DNA of 5,486 nucleotides from Frankiaceae bacterium (GTDB taxonomy: Bacteria > Actinomycetota > Actinomycetes > JAFAQI01). The translations under genes and the position numbers were made by a program. The stretch lies in contig JAVEEE010000326.1 of NCBI GenBank assembly GCA_030840615.1, positions 1 through 5,486 of the forward strand. The letters run 5' to 3'. Under the pieces are notes generated by a model. It was given only the letters and a program-made list of their open reading frames with translations, had not been told where the DNA came from and did no database searches. Shown here one piece after another: positions 1 to 5,486 of this stretch. The stretch's first letter is position 1. Each line of letters opens with the position of its first letter.

Positions 1-1155
1 GATGGGTTGCCCGACGTACATGTTGAAGAAGTAGCCGAGTCCCAGGCAGGCGGCCAGGATCGGGTTCATCACGCTGTTGACGTTGTAAGGGCACAGGTAG
101 GGCAGCCCGAAGACCAGCACGTCGCTCTGCCCGTCGACCTCGACGAGCTGCTGGCGGTGGACGCGTTGCAACGTCTGGTCGTGCACCGGCTCCACCGCCC
201 CGGCGCTGATGCCGGTGACGGCGTAGGGCGCTTCCATCGAGTGGAAGAGCTTGCGTCGCGCCTTCGCGGGCAACAGGTCGATGCCACGCTTGGCGCCGAG
301 GAACGTCGCCTGGTCGCGCAGCGACCACTCCCACTCGCGCTTGGTGAGGAAGCCGTACTGCGACGGGAACGCGTCGTTGTTGAGCGACGTCTCGATCTGG
401 AACACCTTCACGTGCTCGTTGACGACGCGTCCCATCCGCCACGCCGAAGAGTGCAGCTGTGAGTGCTTGTGGTCCATGAATGAGCGTGACTGGACCATCG
501 TCTGACTGTTGTGGTGGTGCCGCAGCGAGTTGTACGACGCCAGACCGATCGCCGTCGACTTCCAACCTCCGTCCATGGCGACGAGGTTGACGTTGACGTA
601 GACGAGCAGGTCCGATTCGGCGGCTCGCTTGGAGATCTCTACGTCTTCGTTCTGGTCGGTCATGCCGAGATGGCTGAGGTTGGCGCGGTCCTCGGCGTCG
701 AAGTTGACAAGGTTGTCGGGCCAGAACGACCGGAAGACCCGCTCGCCGACGACCGCCTTGAGCTCGTCCGCCGTCATCCGTCGATGCAGCGCGTTGGCTG
801 CGATGAGCTGTACGTCGTCGACGCCGGCGCGAGCCGCGTGCTCGAGGACGTGTTCGATGATGCGTTGGCGGATGTCGGGCTTGCGCATCGGTGGCAGCGG
901 CAGCGAAAGATCGTCGAATGCGATCGTCAGCCGCATCCCGGCGCGCAGCAGTTCGGGCAGCGGCTCGCTGTCCAATGGGTGCAGCAGGGCGTTCTCGATC
1001 TCCTCGTCGACGTCGACGACGCCGGGCAGCGACTCCGGCGGATAGACGACGCGGCTACCGAGCGGGAACTCCTGCAGCCGGAACGACTCGCCGGAGTGCA
1101 CGAGCAACGGCGGCGTGCGTTCATCGACGTCCAAGACGAAGCCGGGCCTGGACAA
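1..1155 (-). CDS. LarA-like protein (lactate racemase/DUF2088 family), 3' end beyond window
   Basis: The frame is open for 385 codons from TTG at 1155 to the left edge, with no stop, so the C-terminus is missing. Family knowledge: LarA is a nickel-dependent 2-hydroxyacid racemase/epimerase whose nickel-pincer nucleotide (NPN) is bound covalently to a lysine. Seen here: the strand 'LTIAFDD' (residues 76-82) fits the start of the LarA domain; 'NALHRRMT' (121-128) matches the GLHRPMT-like motif with catalytic H124 (H108 of Lactobacillus LarA); 'DGGWKS' (195-200) carries K199, the pincer lysine (K184); H215 lies exactly 16 residues later, as does the nickel ligand H200. The second catalytic histidine (H174, ten residues before the lysine) is V189 here, between two asparagines. 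No signal peptide or membrane segment is evident, so it is probably cytoplasmic. TTG is preferred because it directly follows the upstream TAA and has GAGGAG ten bases before it. The family is fairly certain; the substrate is unknown. No larB, larC or larE gene for making the cofactor is in view. Confidence 0.85.
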   Translation of the reverse strand, partial: MSRPGFVLDVDERTPPLLVHSGESFRLQEFPLGSRVVYPPESLPGVVDVDEEIENALLHPLDSEPLPELLRAGMRLTIAFDDLSLPLPPMRKPDIRQRIIEHVLEHAARAGVDDVQLIAANALHRRMTADELKAVVGERVFRSFWPDNLVNFDAEDRANLSHLGMTDQNEDVEISKRAAESDLLVYVNVNLVAMDGGWKSTAIGLASYNSLRHHHNSQTMVQSRSFMDHKHSQLHSSAWRMGRVVNEHVKVFQIETSLNNDAFPSQYGFLTKREWEWSLRDQATFLGAKRGIDLLPAKARRKLFHSMEAPYAVTGISAGAVEPVHDQTLQRVHRQQLVEVDGQSDVLVFGLPYLCPYNVNSVMNPILAACLGLGYFFNMYVGQPI

Positions 1156-2337
1156 TTACGCACTACTCCTCAGGTCGAACGCCACCTTGACCGTACCCAG
1201 CCGTCCCGCGTCACCCGCATGGTCGAGCGCCTCCCGCCACCGGGCGAGTGGATAAGCAACACCCAGCAGGCCGTCGAGCGGCGCCTGCGCAGCGAGCGAC
1301 ATCGCGACGTCGAAGGCGTCACCGGCGCTCGCGTAGGCGCCGGTCACCTCGAGCTCGCGGAACCACGCCGGTGTCAGATCGATGCTCTCCCCGGGTACGC
1401 CGGCCAGCAGCACCCGCCCGCCGGCACGCGTTGTGCGCAGCGCGGTGTCGACCGACACCCGGGAGCCCACCGCGTCGATGGCGACGTCGACCCCGCCGAG
1501 CAGGTAGGCAGGTCCGCGCTCGGGCTCCAGGCGAAGCGCGCGCGTCGCCCGTCGTACCCCTCCGACCACCTCGGCTGGCGAGACCACCTCGGTCGCACCG
1601 AACAGCCGGGCCAGCTCAGCTTGCCGTCGATGCTTCGCGACGACCGTGATGACGGCTGCCGGAGTCAGCTCCCGCAGGGCGAGAGTGATGAAGAGGCCGA
1701 CGGCACCGGCACCGACGACCAGCACAGACTGACCGTCGCCGACAGCTGCGCGCCGGGCGGCGTGGACCGCGCATGCCATCGGCTCGACGAGCACGGCCCG
1801 CTGGTCGTCCAGCGCGTCGGGGACAGGATGCAGCTGCGACACGTGCGCCATCAGCTGACCGCTCCAGCCGCCACCGGTGTCGGCGCAGAACCCGGTCTGC
1901 AATCCGGGGGAGACATGGCCGACGGTCACCCGGTCGCAGCGGTTGCGCTGCTCCGTCCGACAGGACTCGCACGGGTCGAGACCACGGGCCGCACACGCCA
2001 GCACCGAGTCGAGCACCACGCGGGTGCCGGCCGGGAGGCCCGGGGCTTCGTCCATCGTCTCGCCCACCACCTCGTGGCCGGGCACGAACGGCATCGACAC
2101 GAGAGCGCTGAGGTAGAGCGACGCGTGGCCGGACAAGGTGGCAAGGTCGCTGCCGCAGATGCCGGACAGTCGCGGACGCACTCGCACCCAGCCGTCGTGT
2201 CGGACCTGCGGCGGATCGTGGTGCACCAGCCGAAGCGGTGTCAGTGGACCGGCCAGCAGCCCGGGCAGGCGCCCGCTGACGGCACGCGCGGCGACGTAGC
2301 GCGGCAGCGACCGGTAGACCTCCAGGGCGTTGATCAC
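1156..2337 (-). CDS. Zinc-dependent medium-chain alcohol dehydrogenase, probably NADP(H)-using
   Basis: This 393-residue protein is a medium-chain dehydrogenase/reductase with an N-terminal GroES-like catalytic domain (about 48-165) and a Rossmann domain (about 175-330). Catalytic zinc ligands visible: C61 in 'GICGSD', H88-E89 in 'VPGHEVVG' and E185 in 'LVEP', as in the sorbitol/threonine dehydrogenase branch. A structural-zinc lobe has C115, C123, C126 and C134, with the first cysteine seven residues from the second instead of the usual two. The cofactor loop is GAGAVG (209-214). After the second beta strand, where NAD enzymes carry Asp or Glu, the sequence reads A-K-H-R-R (234-238), which suggests NADP(H). 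It would oxidise an alcohol or reduce a carbonyl; the substrate is unknown. The GTG at 2337 is seven bases after the stop of the upstream gene and has GGTGAG six bases before it; frame upstream of it is low-complexity out-of-frame translation. The roughly 45-residue N-terminal lead before the catalytic domain is longer than in classical members. Confidence 0.9.
   Translation of the reverse strand: MINALEVYRSLPRYVAARAVSGRLPGLLAGPLTPLRLVHHDPPQVRHDGWVRVRPRLSGICGSDLATLSGHASLYLSALVSMPFVPGHEVVGETMDEAPGLPAGTRVVLDSVLACAARGLDPCESCRTEQRNRCDRVTVGHVSPGLQTGFCADTGGGWSGQLMAHVSQLHPVPDALDDQRAVLVEPMACAVHAARRAAVGDGQSVLVVGAGAVGLFITLALRELTPAAVITVVAKHRRQAELARLFGATEVVSPAEVVGGVRRATRALRLEPERGPAYLLGGVDVAIDAVGSRVSVDTALRTTRAGGRVLLAGVPGESIDLTPAWFRELEVTGAYASAGDAFDVAMSLAAQAPLDGLLGVAYPLARWREALDHAGDAGRLGTVKVAFDLRSSA
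1166..1171 (-). promoter_or_regulatory. Ribosome binding site GAGGAG for the LarA-like gene
   Basis: GAGGAG lies inside the last codons of the dehydrogenase gene, ten bases before TTG 1155. It supports that rare start codon over the GTG at 1163, which opens only a short out-of-frame ORF with no family resemblance. Its position within the upstream gene suggests translation of the two genes is coupled. Confidence 0.6.
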
Positions 2338-2343
2338 GGGCGT

Positions 2344-2349
2344 CTCACC
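2344..2349 (-). promoter_or_regulatory. Ribosome binding site GGTGAG for the dehydrogenase gene
   Basis: GGTGAG spans the stop codon of the reductase-phosphatase gene and sits six bases before the GTG at 2337. It decides the start of the dehydrogenase and ties its translation to the end of the gene before it. Confidence 0.5.
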
Positions 2350-4639
2350 GGCGGGACGCTTCCAGGGTGCGGGCGCTGGGCGCCGCGGAATGCCAGGCCT
2401 CGACCGGCCACCGAAGACGTCGCGCGATCCGCGACAGCCTGATGTCCGGATCGACGGCCACGGCGTTGCCGACCGCACGCAGCAACGGCAGGTCACTGGC
2501 GGAATCGGCGTAGGCGTAGGAGGCGGAAAGGTCCCACCCCGCACTGGACGCACGATGGCGCAGCCAGGCCGCGCGTGCTTCGCCGACGAGCGGTGGCCGC
2601 AGGAGAAAACCCGTGCAGCGACCGTCGGCCGCGACCGCGAGCTCGGCCCCTACGATCTCGTCGAACAGGCTGGCGACGGGTCGGGTCAGCGGCACGATGG
2701 CCCCGGTGATCAGCACCGTGTGGTGGCCGGCCGCCCGGTGCTCTCGAACGGTGCGGATGGCTTGCGCCGACAGTCGTCCGAGCACGATGTCGGTCACGTG
2801 CTCGTCGACGATGCGCAACAGCTGCTCGTAGTCCGCGCCTTCGTAGCGCCGGTAGACGGAGCGGAGGAACGCCCCGCGGTCTCGACGTTCGGTCAACAGC
2901 CAGCGGGGGAGCGCCCGCGCGACATCGACGACTTCGCGGGTGCGGGCCGCACCGGAGAGCTCCGGCAACCGCAGCCACAGATATGACTCGATCACGTTCG
3001 ACGACAGCAGCGTGCCGTCCATGTCGAACGCCGCTACGACACGTCCGCCGGCAGTGCTGCTGCCATTGAGCCCGCGCCGCGACGGTGGCCGACGCGTCGC
3101 ACCGCCGGTCAGCGAGCGCAGCGTCGAGGTGACGGAATGCGTGTGCACGTCGCGGATGTAGTGCGGCCAGTCGATGTCGGCGGCGTCGAAGCCGAACGTT
3201 GCGGCGTCATCCGGGTGCAGCGACTCGTGCAGCTCCAGCGTCTTCGTGTCGGAGAACTGCAGCTCTGCTTCGGCGTAGGGGCGGTAGAGGTCGAAGTAGC
3301 GCCGCAGGAACTCGAGTCGCCGCTTCTGCCGGTCGAGTGACTGGGCCCAGCCGCGGCTGCGGTCCGAGCGCGGCAGATGAGTCACCAACCGGTCGGCCGA
3401 CTTGTGCGCGCGCTCGCCGAGCCGGAGCAGCTGATCGACGCGCTCGGCTCCCGGCCAGTCCCACTCCGGCACCCGCACCGCACCCCGGTCGCGTTGTTCG
3501 AGTGGGTGCTCGGTGAAGTACTCCTTGACGAGCGCATGCAGGGTGTGGAAGCTCAGCGGGTTTCGTGCGCCTGAACAGATCGTGAAGTACGACGGGGAGC
3601 CTGGCTTCGGAGTCTGCGCGGCGGCCGCAAGGGTGGCGTTGACGACGTAGTCGATCGGGACGATGTCGATCGTGCTGTCCGGCACGCCGGGGAAGTCGGG
3701 CAGCTCGCCGCGGCCGTAGGCCAGGATGATCGGCTCCGCCATCTTGAAGCCCTCGATCCAGCCGGCGTAAGGCTGGGTGAGTGCACTCTCGATGATGCTC
3801 GGGCGCAGGATCGTCAGCGGAAGGTCGACGGCGGTCTGCTCGACGGCACGCTCGGCCATCGCCTTGGTGAACGTGTAGCAGTCGGTCCAGCCGAGAGTCC
3901 GCGCGCGTTCCCGCCCGGCATCGACGAGTCGCTTGGTGACCCAGTCGCGCCGGCGGGTCTCCGCATCGTCCGCAACGGCGATCGGCCCGCTGGTCCGATG
4001 CTCACGCTCGGCCTCACGCAGGAACTCACCGAGCTGCTCCGGCGTGCGGCTGGCGTCTTCCGCTGCAGTCCGGATGCGTTCGGCGGCGGCGGCTTCGGCG
4101 CGCCAGTCGACGGTGTGGTCGAGCGACCCCTCGGTGACGTAGCCCTCCCGCCGACCGGCGACGTAAGCCGTCGACACGTGGAGATAGTGCGGGTGACTGC
4201 CGCTGGCCTCGATGGCGGCGAGCAATGCGAGCGACCCGTGCAGGTTGGTGGCGAAGCCCTGGTCGATGGGCGGGTCGAACGACACCTCGCCGGCACAGTG
4301 CACGACGACGTCCAGGTCGCCGGGCAAGGCCGGCACGTTGGGGAGGTCGCCCTCGAGCACGGTGATGCGGGTGCCGACCAACGCGTCGACGGCCTCGTCA
4401 CCGTCGCGGTCGCGCAGGCGTTGGAATGCCGGCTTCCGCAGCAGCTGCTCGACCCGCTCCTGCGCTCCGCTGCCACCACGGGCGCGGACCAGCACCACCA
4501 GCGCCGTCTCCGGCAGGTCGAACAGCACCCGCTCGAGCAGCGCCTCGCCGACGAACCCGGTCACGCCGGTCACGAGCAGCCGCTTGCCTGCGAGCGCCTC
4601 GGCGATCCTGGGACTGGCCACGATGGGGGAGTCTTTCAC
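2345..4639 (-). CDS. Fatty acyl-CoA reductase (NAD_binding_4 + FAR_C-like) fused to a HAD-IB phosphatase domain
   Basis: This 764-residue, probably cytosolic protein has three parts. Residues 1-350 are an extended short-chain dehydrogenase of the acyl-CoA/thioester reductase type: GxxGxxG in 'TGVTGFVG' (24-31), S156/T157 in 'HVSTAYV', catalytic Y255 and K259 in 'YTFTK', with the long charged insert (about 165-245) common in fatty acyl reductases. Residues about 430-500 resemble the FAR_C ('sterile') domain, ending in 'FGFDAADIDWPHYI'. Residues about 534-750 are a HAD-IB domain: D539 and D541 in 'DMDGT', T645 in 'LITGA', D712 and D716 in 'ADSASDLP'. The motif III lysine seems replaced by R689. 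Family role: NADPH-dependent reduction of an acyl thioester to an aldehyde or alcohol; HAD-IB domains hydrolyse phosphate esters and occur in lipid enzymes. GTG 4639 overlaps the Nudix stop as GTGA; upstream frame to 4771 is arginine-rich antisense-like translation and is excluded. There is no convincing ribosome site, so translational coupling is likely. An in-frame GTG at 4621 is an alternative start. Acyl substrate and phosphatase target are unknown. Confidence 0.88.
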   Translation of the reverse strand: MKDSPIVASPRIAEALAGKRLLVTGVTGFVGEALLERVLFDLPETALVVLVRARGGSGAQERVEQLLRKPAFQRLRDRDGDEAVDALVGTRITVLEGDLPNVPALPGDLDVVVHCAGEVSFDPPIDQGFATNLHGSLALLAAIEASGSHPHYLHVSTAYVAGRREGYVTEGSLDHTVDWRAEAAAAERIRTAAEDASRTPEQLGEFLREAEREHRTSGPIAVADDAETRRRDWVTKRLVDAGRERARTLGWTDCYTFTKAMAERAVEQTAVDLPLTILRPSIIESALTQPYAGWIEGFKMAEPIILAYGRGELPDFPGVPDSTIDIVPIDYVVNATLAAAAQTPKPGSPSYFTICSGARNPLSFHTLHALVKEYFTEHPLEQRDRGAVRVPEWDWPGAERVDQLLRLGERAHKSADRLVTHLPRSDRSRGWAQSLDRQKRRLEFLRRYFDLYRPYAEAELQFSDTKTLELHESLHPDDAATFGFDAADIDWPHYIRDVHTHSVTSTLRSLTGGATRRPPSRRGLNGSSTAGGRVVAAFDMDGTLLSSNVIESYLWLRLPELSGAARTREVVDVARALPRWLLTERRDRGAFLRSVYRRYEGADYEQLLRIVDEHVTDIVLGRLSAQAIRTVREHRAAGHHTVLITGAIVPLTRPVASLFDEIVGAELAVAADGRCTGFLLRPPLVGEARAAWLRHRASSAGWDLSASYAYADSASDLPLLRAVGNAVAVDPDIRLSRIARRLRWPVEAWHSAAPSARTLEASRR

Positions 4640-5145
4640 CCGCCGCCGGCGCCGGGCCAACGGGCGACCACCGCCGCGGTGCTCGCGAATGCCAGTGTCG
4701 GGAGGTCGGGCCGCCCGAAGAACTCGGCGCCGTCGCAGTCGTCGCCGTGCCGCGGCTCGCCGGCGATCCACTCCGCCGCGAAGAGGACGAACAGGGCACC
4801 GCCGTCCTCCGGCGGGTTGGCGAAGACGTCGATCACGTCACCGACGGCGACCTCGACGCCTGCTTCCTCGAAGGTCTCGCGTGCGGCGGCCGCTCGCGGC
4901 TCTTCGCCGGCGTCGACGTAGCCGCCAGGGAGCGCCCACGCGCCGCGGCCCGGGTTCATGAGCCGGCGGACCAACAGGAGCTTTTCCTCCCGAAAGACAG
5001 CGACGCCGACGCCGACCTTGGGATCGACGTAGTGGATGCGGCCGCACTCCGAGCAGGCACGCCGAGCGACGCCGTTGACCTCGAGGGTGGTCATGGCCGC
5101 ACCGCAGGAGGCGCAGAAGCGCACCGCGTCCGGAGCCGTCGACAC
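4636..5145 (-). CDS. Zinc-ribbon Nudix hydrolase
   Basis: This 169-residue protein starts with a zinc ribbon (C11-x2-C14 and C31-x2-C34) followed by a Nudix fold. The Nudix box is perfect: G75, E81, R89-E90, E93-E94 and G96, which bind the metal and hydrolyse a nucleoside diphosphate linked to another group. The arrangement resembles the NADH pyrophosphatase/ADP-ribose pyrophosphatase branch, but the NudC signature SQPWPFP is absent after the box ('VFANPPEDGG' instead), so NudC itself is unlikely. The length is normal for single-domain zinc-ribbon Nudix proteins. GTG 5145 is chosen because the frame upstream has no family resemblance and runs through the promoter; GTG 5124 is an alternative that would still leave the ribbon intact. 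Neither has a Shine-Dalgarno site, which fits a leaderless transcript. It is the first gene of the minus-strand operon and overlaps the next gene by four bases. The true substrate cannot be read from the sequence. Confidence 0.88.
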   Translation of the reverse strand: MSTAPDAVRFCASCGAAMTTLEVNGVARRACSECGRIHYVDPKVGVGVAVFREEKLLLVRRLMNPGRGAWALPGGYVDAGEEPRAAAARETFEEAGVEVAVGDVIDVFANPPEDGGALFVLFAAEWIAGEPRHGDDCDGAEFFGRPDLPTLAFASTAAVVARWPGAGGG

Positions 5146-5152
5146 AGACGAG

Positions 5153-5182
5153 ACGGTATGCCGGGCCAGATGTTCCGGTCGA
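5153..5182 (-). promoter_or_regulatory. Candidate promoter of the minus-strand operon, possibly giving a leaderless mRNA
   Basis: Read on the minus strand, TCGACC (5182-5177, four of six matches to TTGACA) is followed after 18 bases by TACCGT (5158-5153), a TANNNT -10 box. Seven bases separate the -10 box from the GTG at 5145, so transcription would start on or beside the start codon. The absence of a ribosome site before that codon supports this. Confidence 0.45.
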
Positions 5183-5207
5183 CAGCCCGCGGGAGCGTGC
5201 TTAGTGT
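5179..5207 (+). promoter_or_regulatory. Candidate promoter of the coxS-like gene
   Basis: TCGACA (5179-5184, five of six matches to TTGACA) is followed after 17 bases by TAGTGT (5202-5207), a TANNNT -10 box. The predicted start of transcription is near 5214, leaving a leader of about 20 bases with the GGGAGG site. Its -35 box shares the TCGA palindrome with the promoter on the other strand. Confidence 0.45.
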
Positions 5208-5216
5208 CCGAGCTAA
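5201..5216. promoter_or_regulatory. Weak inverted repeat TTAG-N8-CTAA, possible operator
   Basis: Four-base arms TTAG (5201-5204) and CTAA (5213-5216) are separated by eight bases and span the -10 box to the predicted start of transcription of the coxS-like gene. The place suits a repressor site, but arms this short can occur by chance. Confidence 0.2.
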
Positions 5217-5224
5217 CGAGCCTC

Positions 5225-5230
5225 GGGAGG
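5225..5230 (+). promoter_or_regulatory. Ribosome binding site GGGAGG for the coxS-like gene
   Basis: GGGAGG lies four bases before ATG 5235 and is the strongest ribosome site in the window. It supports this ATG over the in-frame ATG at 5265, which would cut off the first beta strand of the ferredoxin fold. Confidence 0.7.
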
Positions 5231-5234
5231 ATCG

Positions 5235-5486
5235 ATGACCCGCATCCGAACGACAGTCGACGGCATGGTCTACGACGACGAGGTCGAGCCCAGGTTGCTG
5301 CTCGTCCACTACTTGCGCGACCGGCTGGGCCGCACGGGCACACCGATCGGCTGCGACACCTCCAACTGCGGAGCGTGCACGGTCCACCTCGACGGCAAGG
5401 CGGTGAAGAGCTGCAGCGTGCTGGCCGTCCAGGTCGACGGCCGCGACGTCACCACGATCCAGGGACTGGCGACCGGGGAGGGGGCG
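5235..5486 (+). CDS. CoxS-type [2Fe-2S] small subunit of a molybdenum hydroxylase (CO dehydrogenase family), 3' end beyond window
   Basis: Eighty-four codons are visible; the family is usually about 155-170 residues, so roughly half is present. The N-terminal plant-type ferredoxin fold is clear: 'LLVHYLRDRLG' (22-32) and the cluster loop 'GCDTSNCGACTV' give C40, C45 and C48, with the fourth ligand C60 in 'KSCSVLAV'. Known role of the family: the small subunit carries two [2Fe-2S] clusters that pass electrons from the molybdenum site of the large subunit to the FAD subunit and onward. The second cluster domain, with the cysteines nearest the molybdenum cofactor, lies beyond the edge. The wording of the cluster loop fits the CO dehydrogenase (CoxS) branch, but many paralogues act on other substrates; the active-site loop of the large subunit would decide. 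The small-subunit gene seems to be first in its transcript, as in S-L-M gene orders. It is transcribed away from the minus-strand operon. Confidence 0.9.
   Translation, partial: MTRIRTTVDGMVYDDEVEPRLLLVHYLRDRLGRTGTPIGCDTSNCGACTVHLDGKAVKSCSVLAVQVDGRDVTTIQGLATGEGA

Noticed and set aside
7..462. 151-codon open frame on the plus strand
   Set aside because: Antisense to the LarA-like gene, which reads as a coherent conserved protein to the window edge.
1150..1175. Possible terminator or promoter between the dehydrogenase and the LarA-like gene
   Set aside because: The genes abut with no gap, there is no stem-loop with a T-run, and no clear promoter boxes, so a continuous transcript is more likely.
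511..2442. 643-codon open frame on the plus strand
   Set aside because: It runs antisense across the LarA-like gene and the dehydrogenase, whose conserved motifs are on the minus strand. Its translation is rich in Arg, His, Gln and Val with no family signature, as expected for antisense frames of GC-rich genes.
4640..4771. 44-residue N-terminal extension of the reductase-phosphatase
   Set aside because: The extension is almost all arginine, alanine and glycine and lies within the Nudix coding region; the GTG at 4639 with a four-base overlap is a far better start.
3998..4921. 307-codon open frame on the plus strand
   Set aside because: Antisense to the acyl reductase and Nudix genes, with low-complexity translation and no recognisable motif or ribosome site.
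5186..5193. Palindrome CCCGCGGG in the intergenic region
   Set aside because: Eight bases of pure G and C in such DNA are expected by chance, and no second copy or flanking symmetry is seen.

Overview
The window is GC-rich bacterial DNA with GTG and TTG starts, genes packed almost without gaps, and TANNNT-type -10 boxes. Together these suggest a high-GC actinobacterium; I cannot name a genus. No mobile element, RNA gene, CRISPR array or long repeat is visible.

Layout: about 5.1 kb on the minus strand is one tight set of four genes, read from right to left. (1) A zinc-ribbon Nudix hydrolase (5145-4636) overlaps by four bases (GTGA) with (2) a 764-residue fusion of a fatty acyl-CoA reductase (Rossmann domain plus FAR_C-like domain) and a HAD-IB phosphatase domain (4639-2345). 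After 7 bases comes (3) a zinc-dependent medium-chain dehydrogenase (2337-1156). Its TAA directly abuts the TTG of (4) a LarA-like (lactate racemase/DUF2088) protein (1155 to beyond the left edge, 385 codons visible). The spacing implies one transcript. On the plus strand, from 5235 to beyond the right edge, lies the start of a CoxS-type [2Fe-2S] subunit of a molybdenum hydroxylase (carbon monoxide dehydrogenase family).

The 89-base divergent gap (5146-5234) holds two plausible back-to-back sigma70-type promoters whose -35 boxes share one TCGA palindrome. On the minus side the predicted start of transcription falls on or next to the Nudix GTG, so that mRNA may be leaderless. On the plus side there is a short leader with a clear GGGAGG ribosome site.

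How the genes may work together (inference): the acyl-CoA reductase/phosphatase, a dehydrogenase with a basic, NADP-like cofactor loop, and a divergent nickel-pincer racemase homologue could act in turn on a hydroxylated or lipid-derived substrate, making or remodelling an alcohol or 2-hydroxy acid. No pathway is known to me for this set, which is the most interesting point in the window. The LarA-like protein keeps the cofactor lysine and nickel histidine but lacks one of the two catalytic histidines, so it may not be a lactate racemase.
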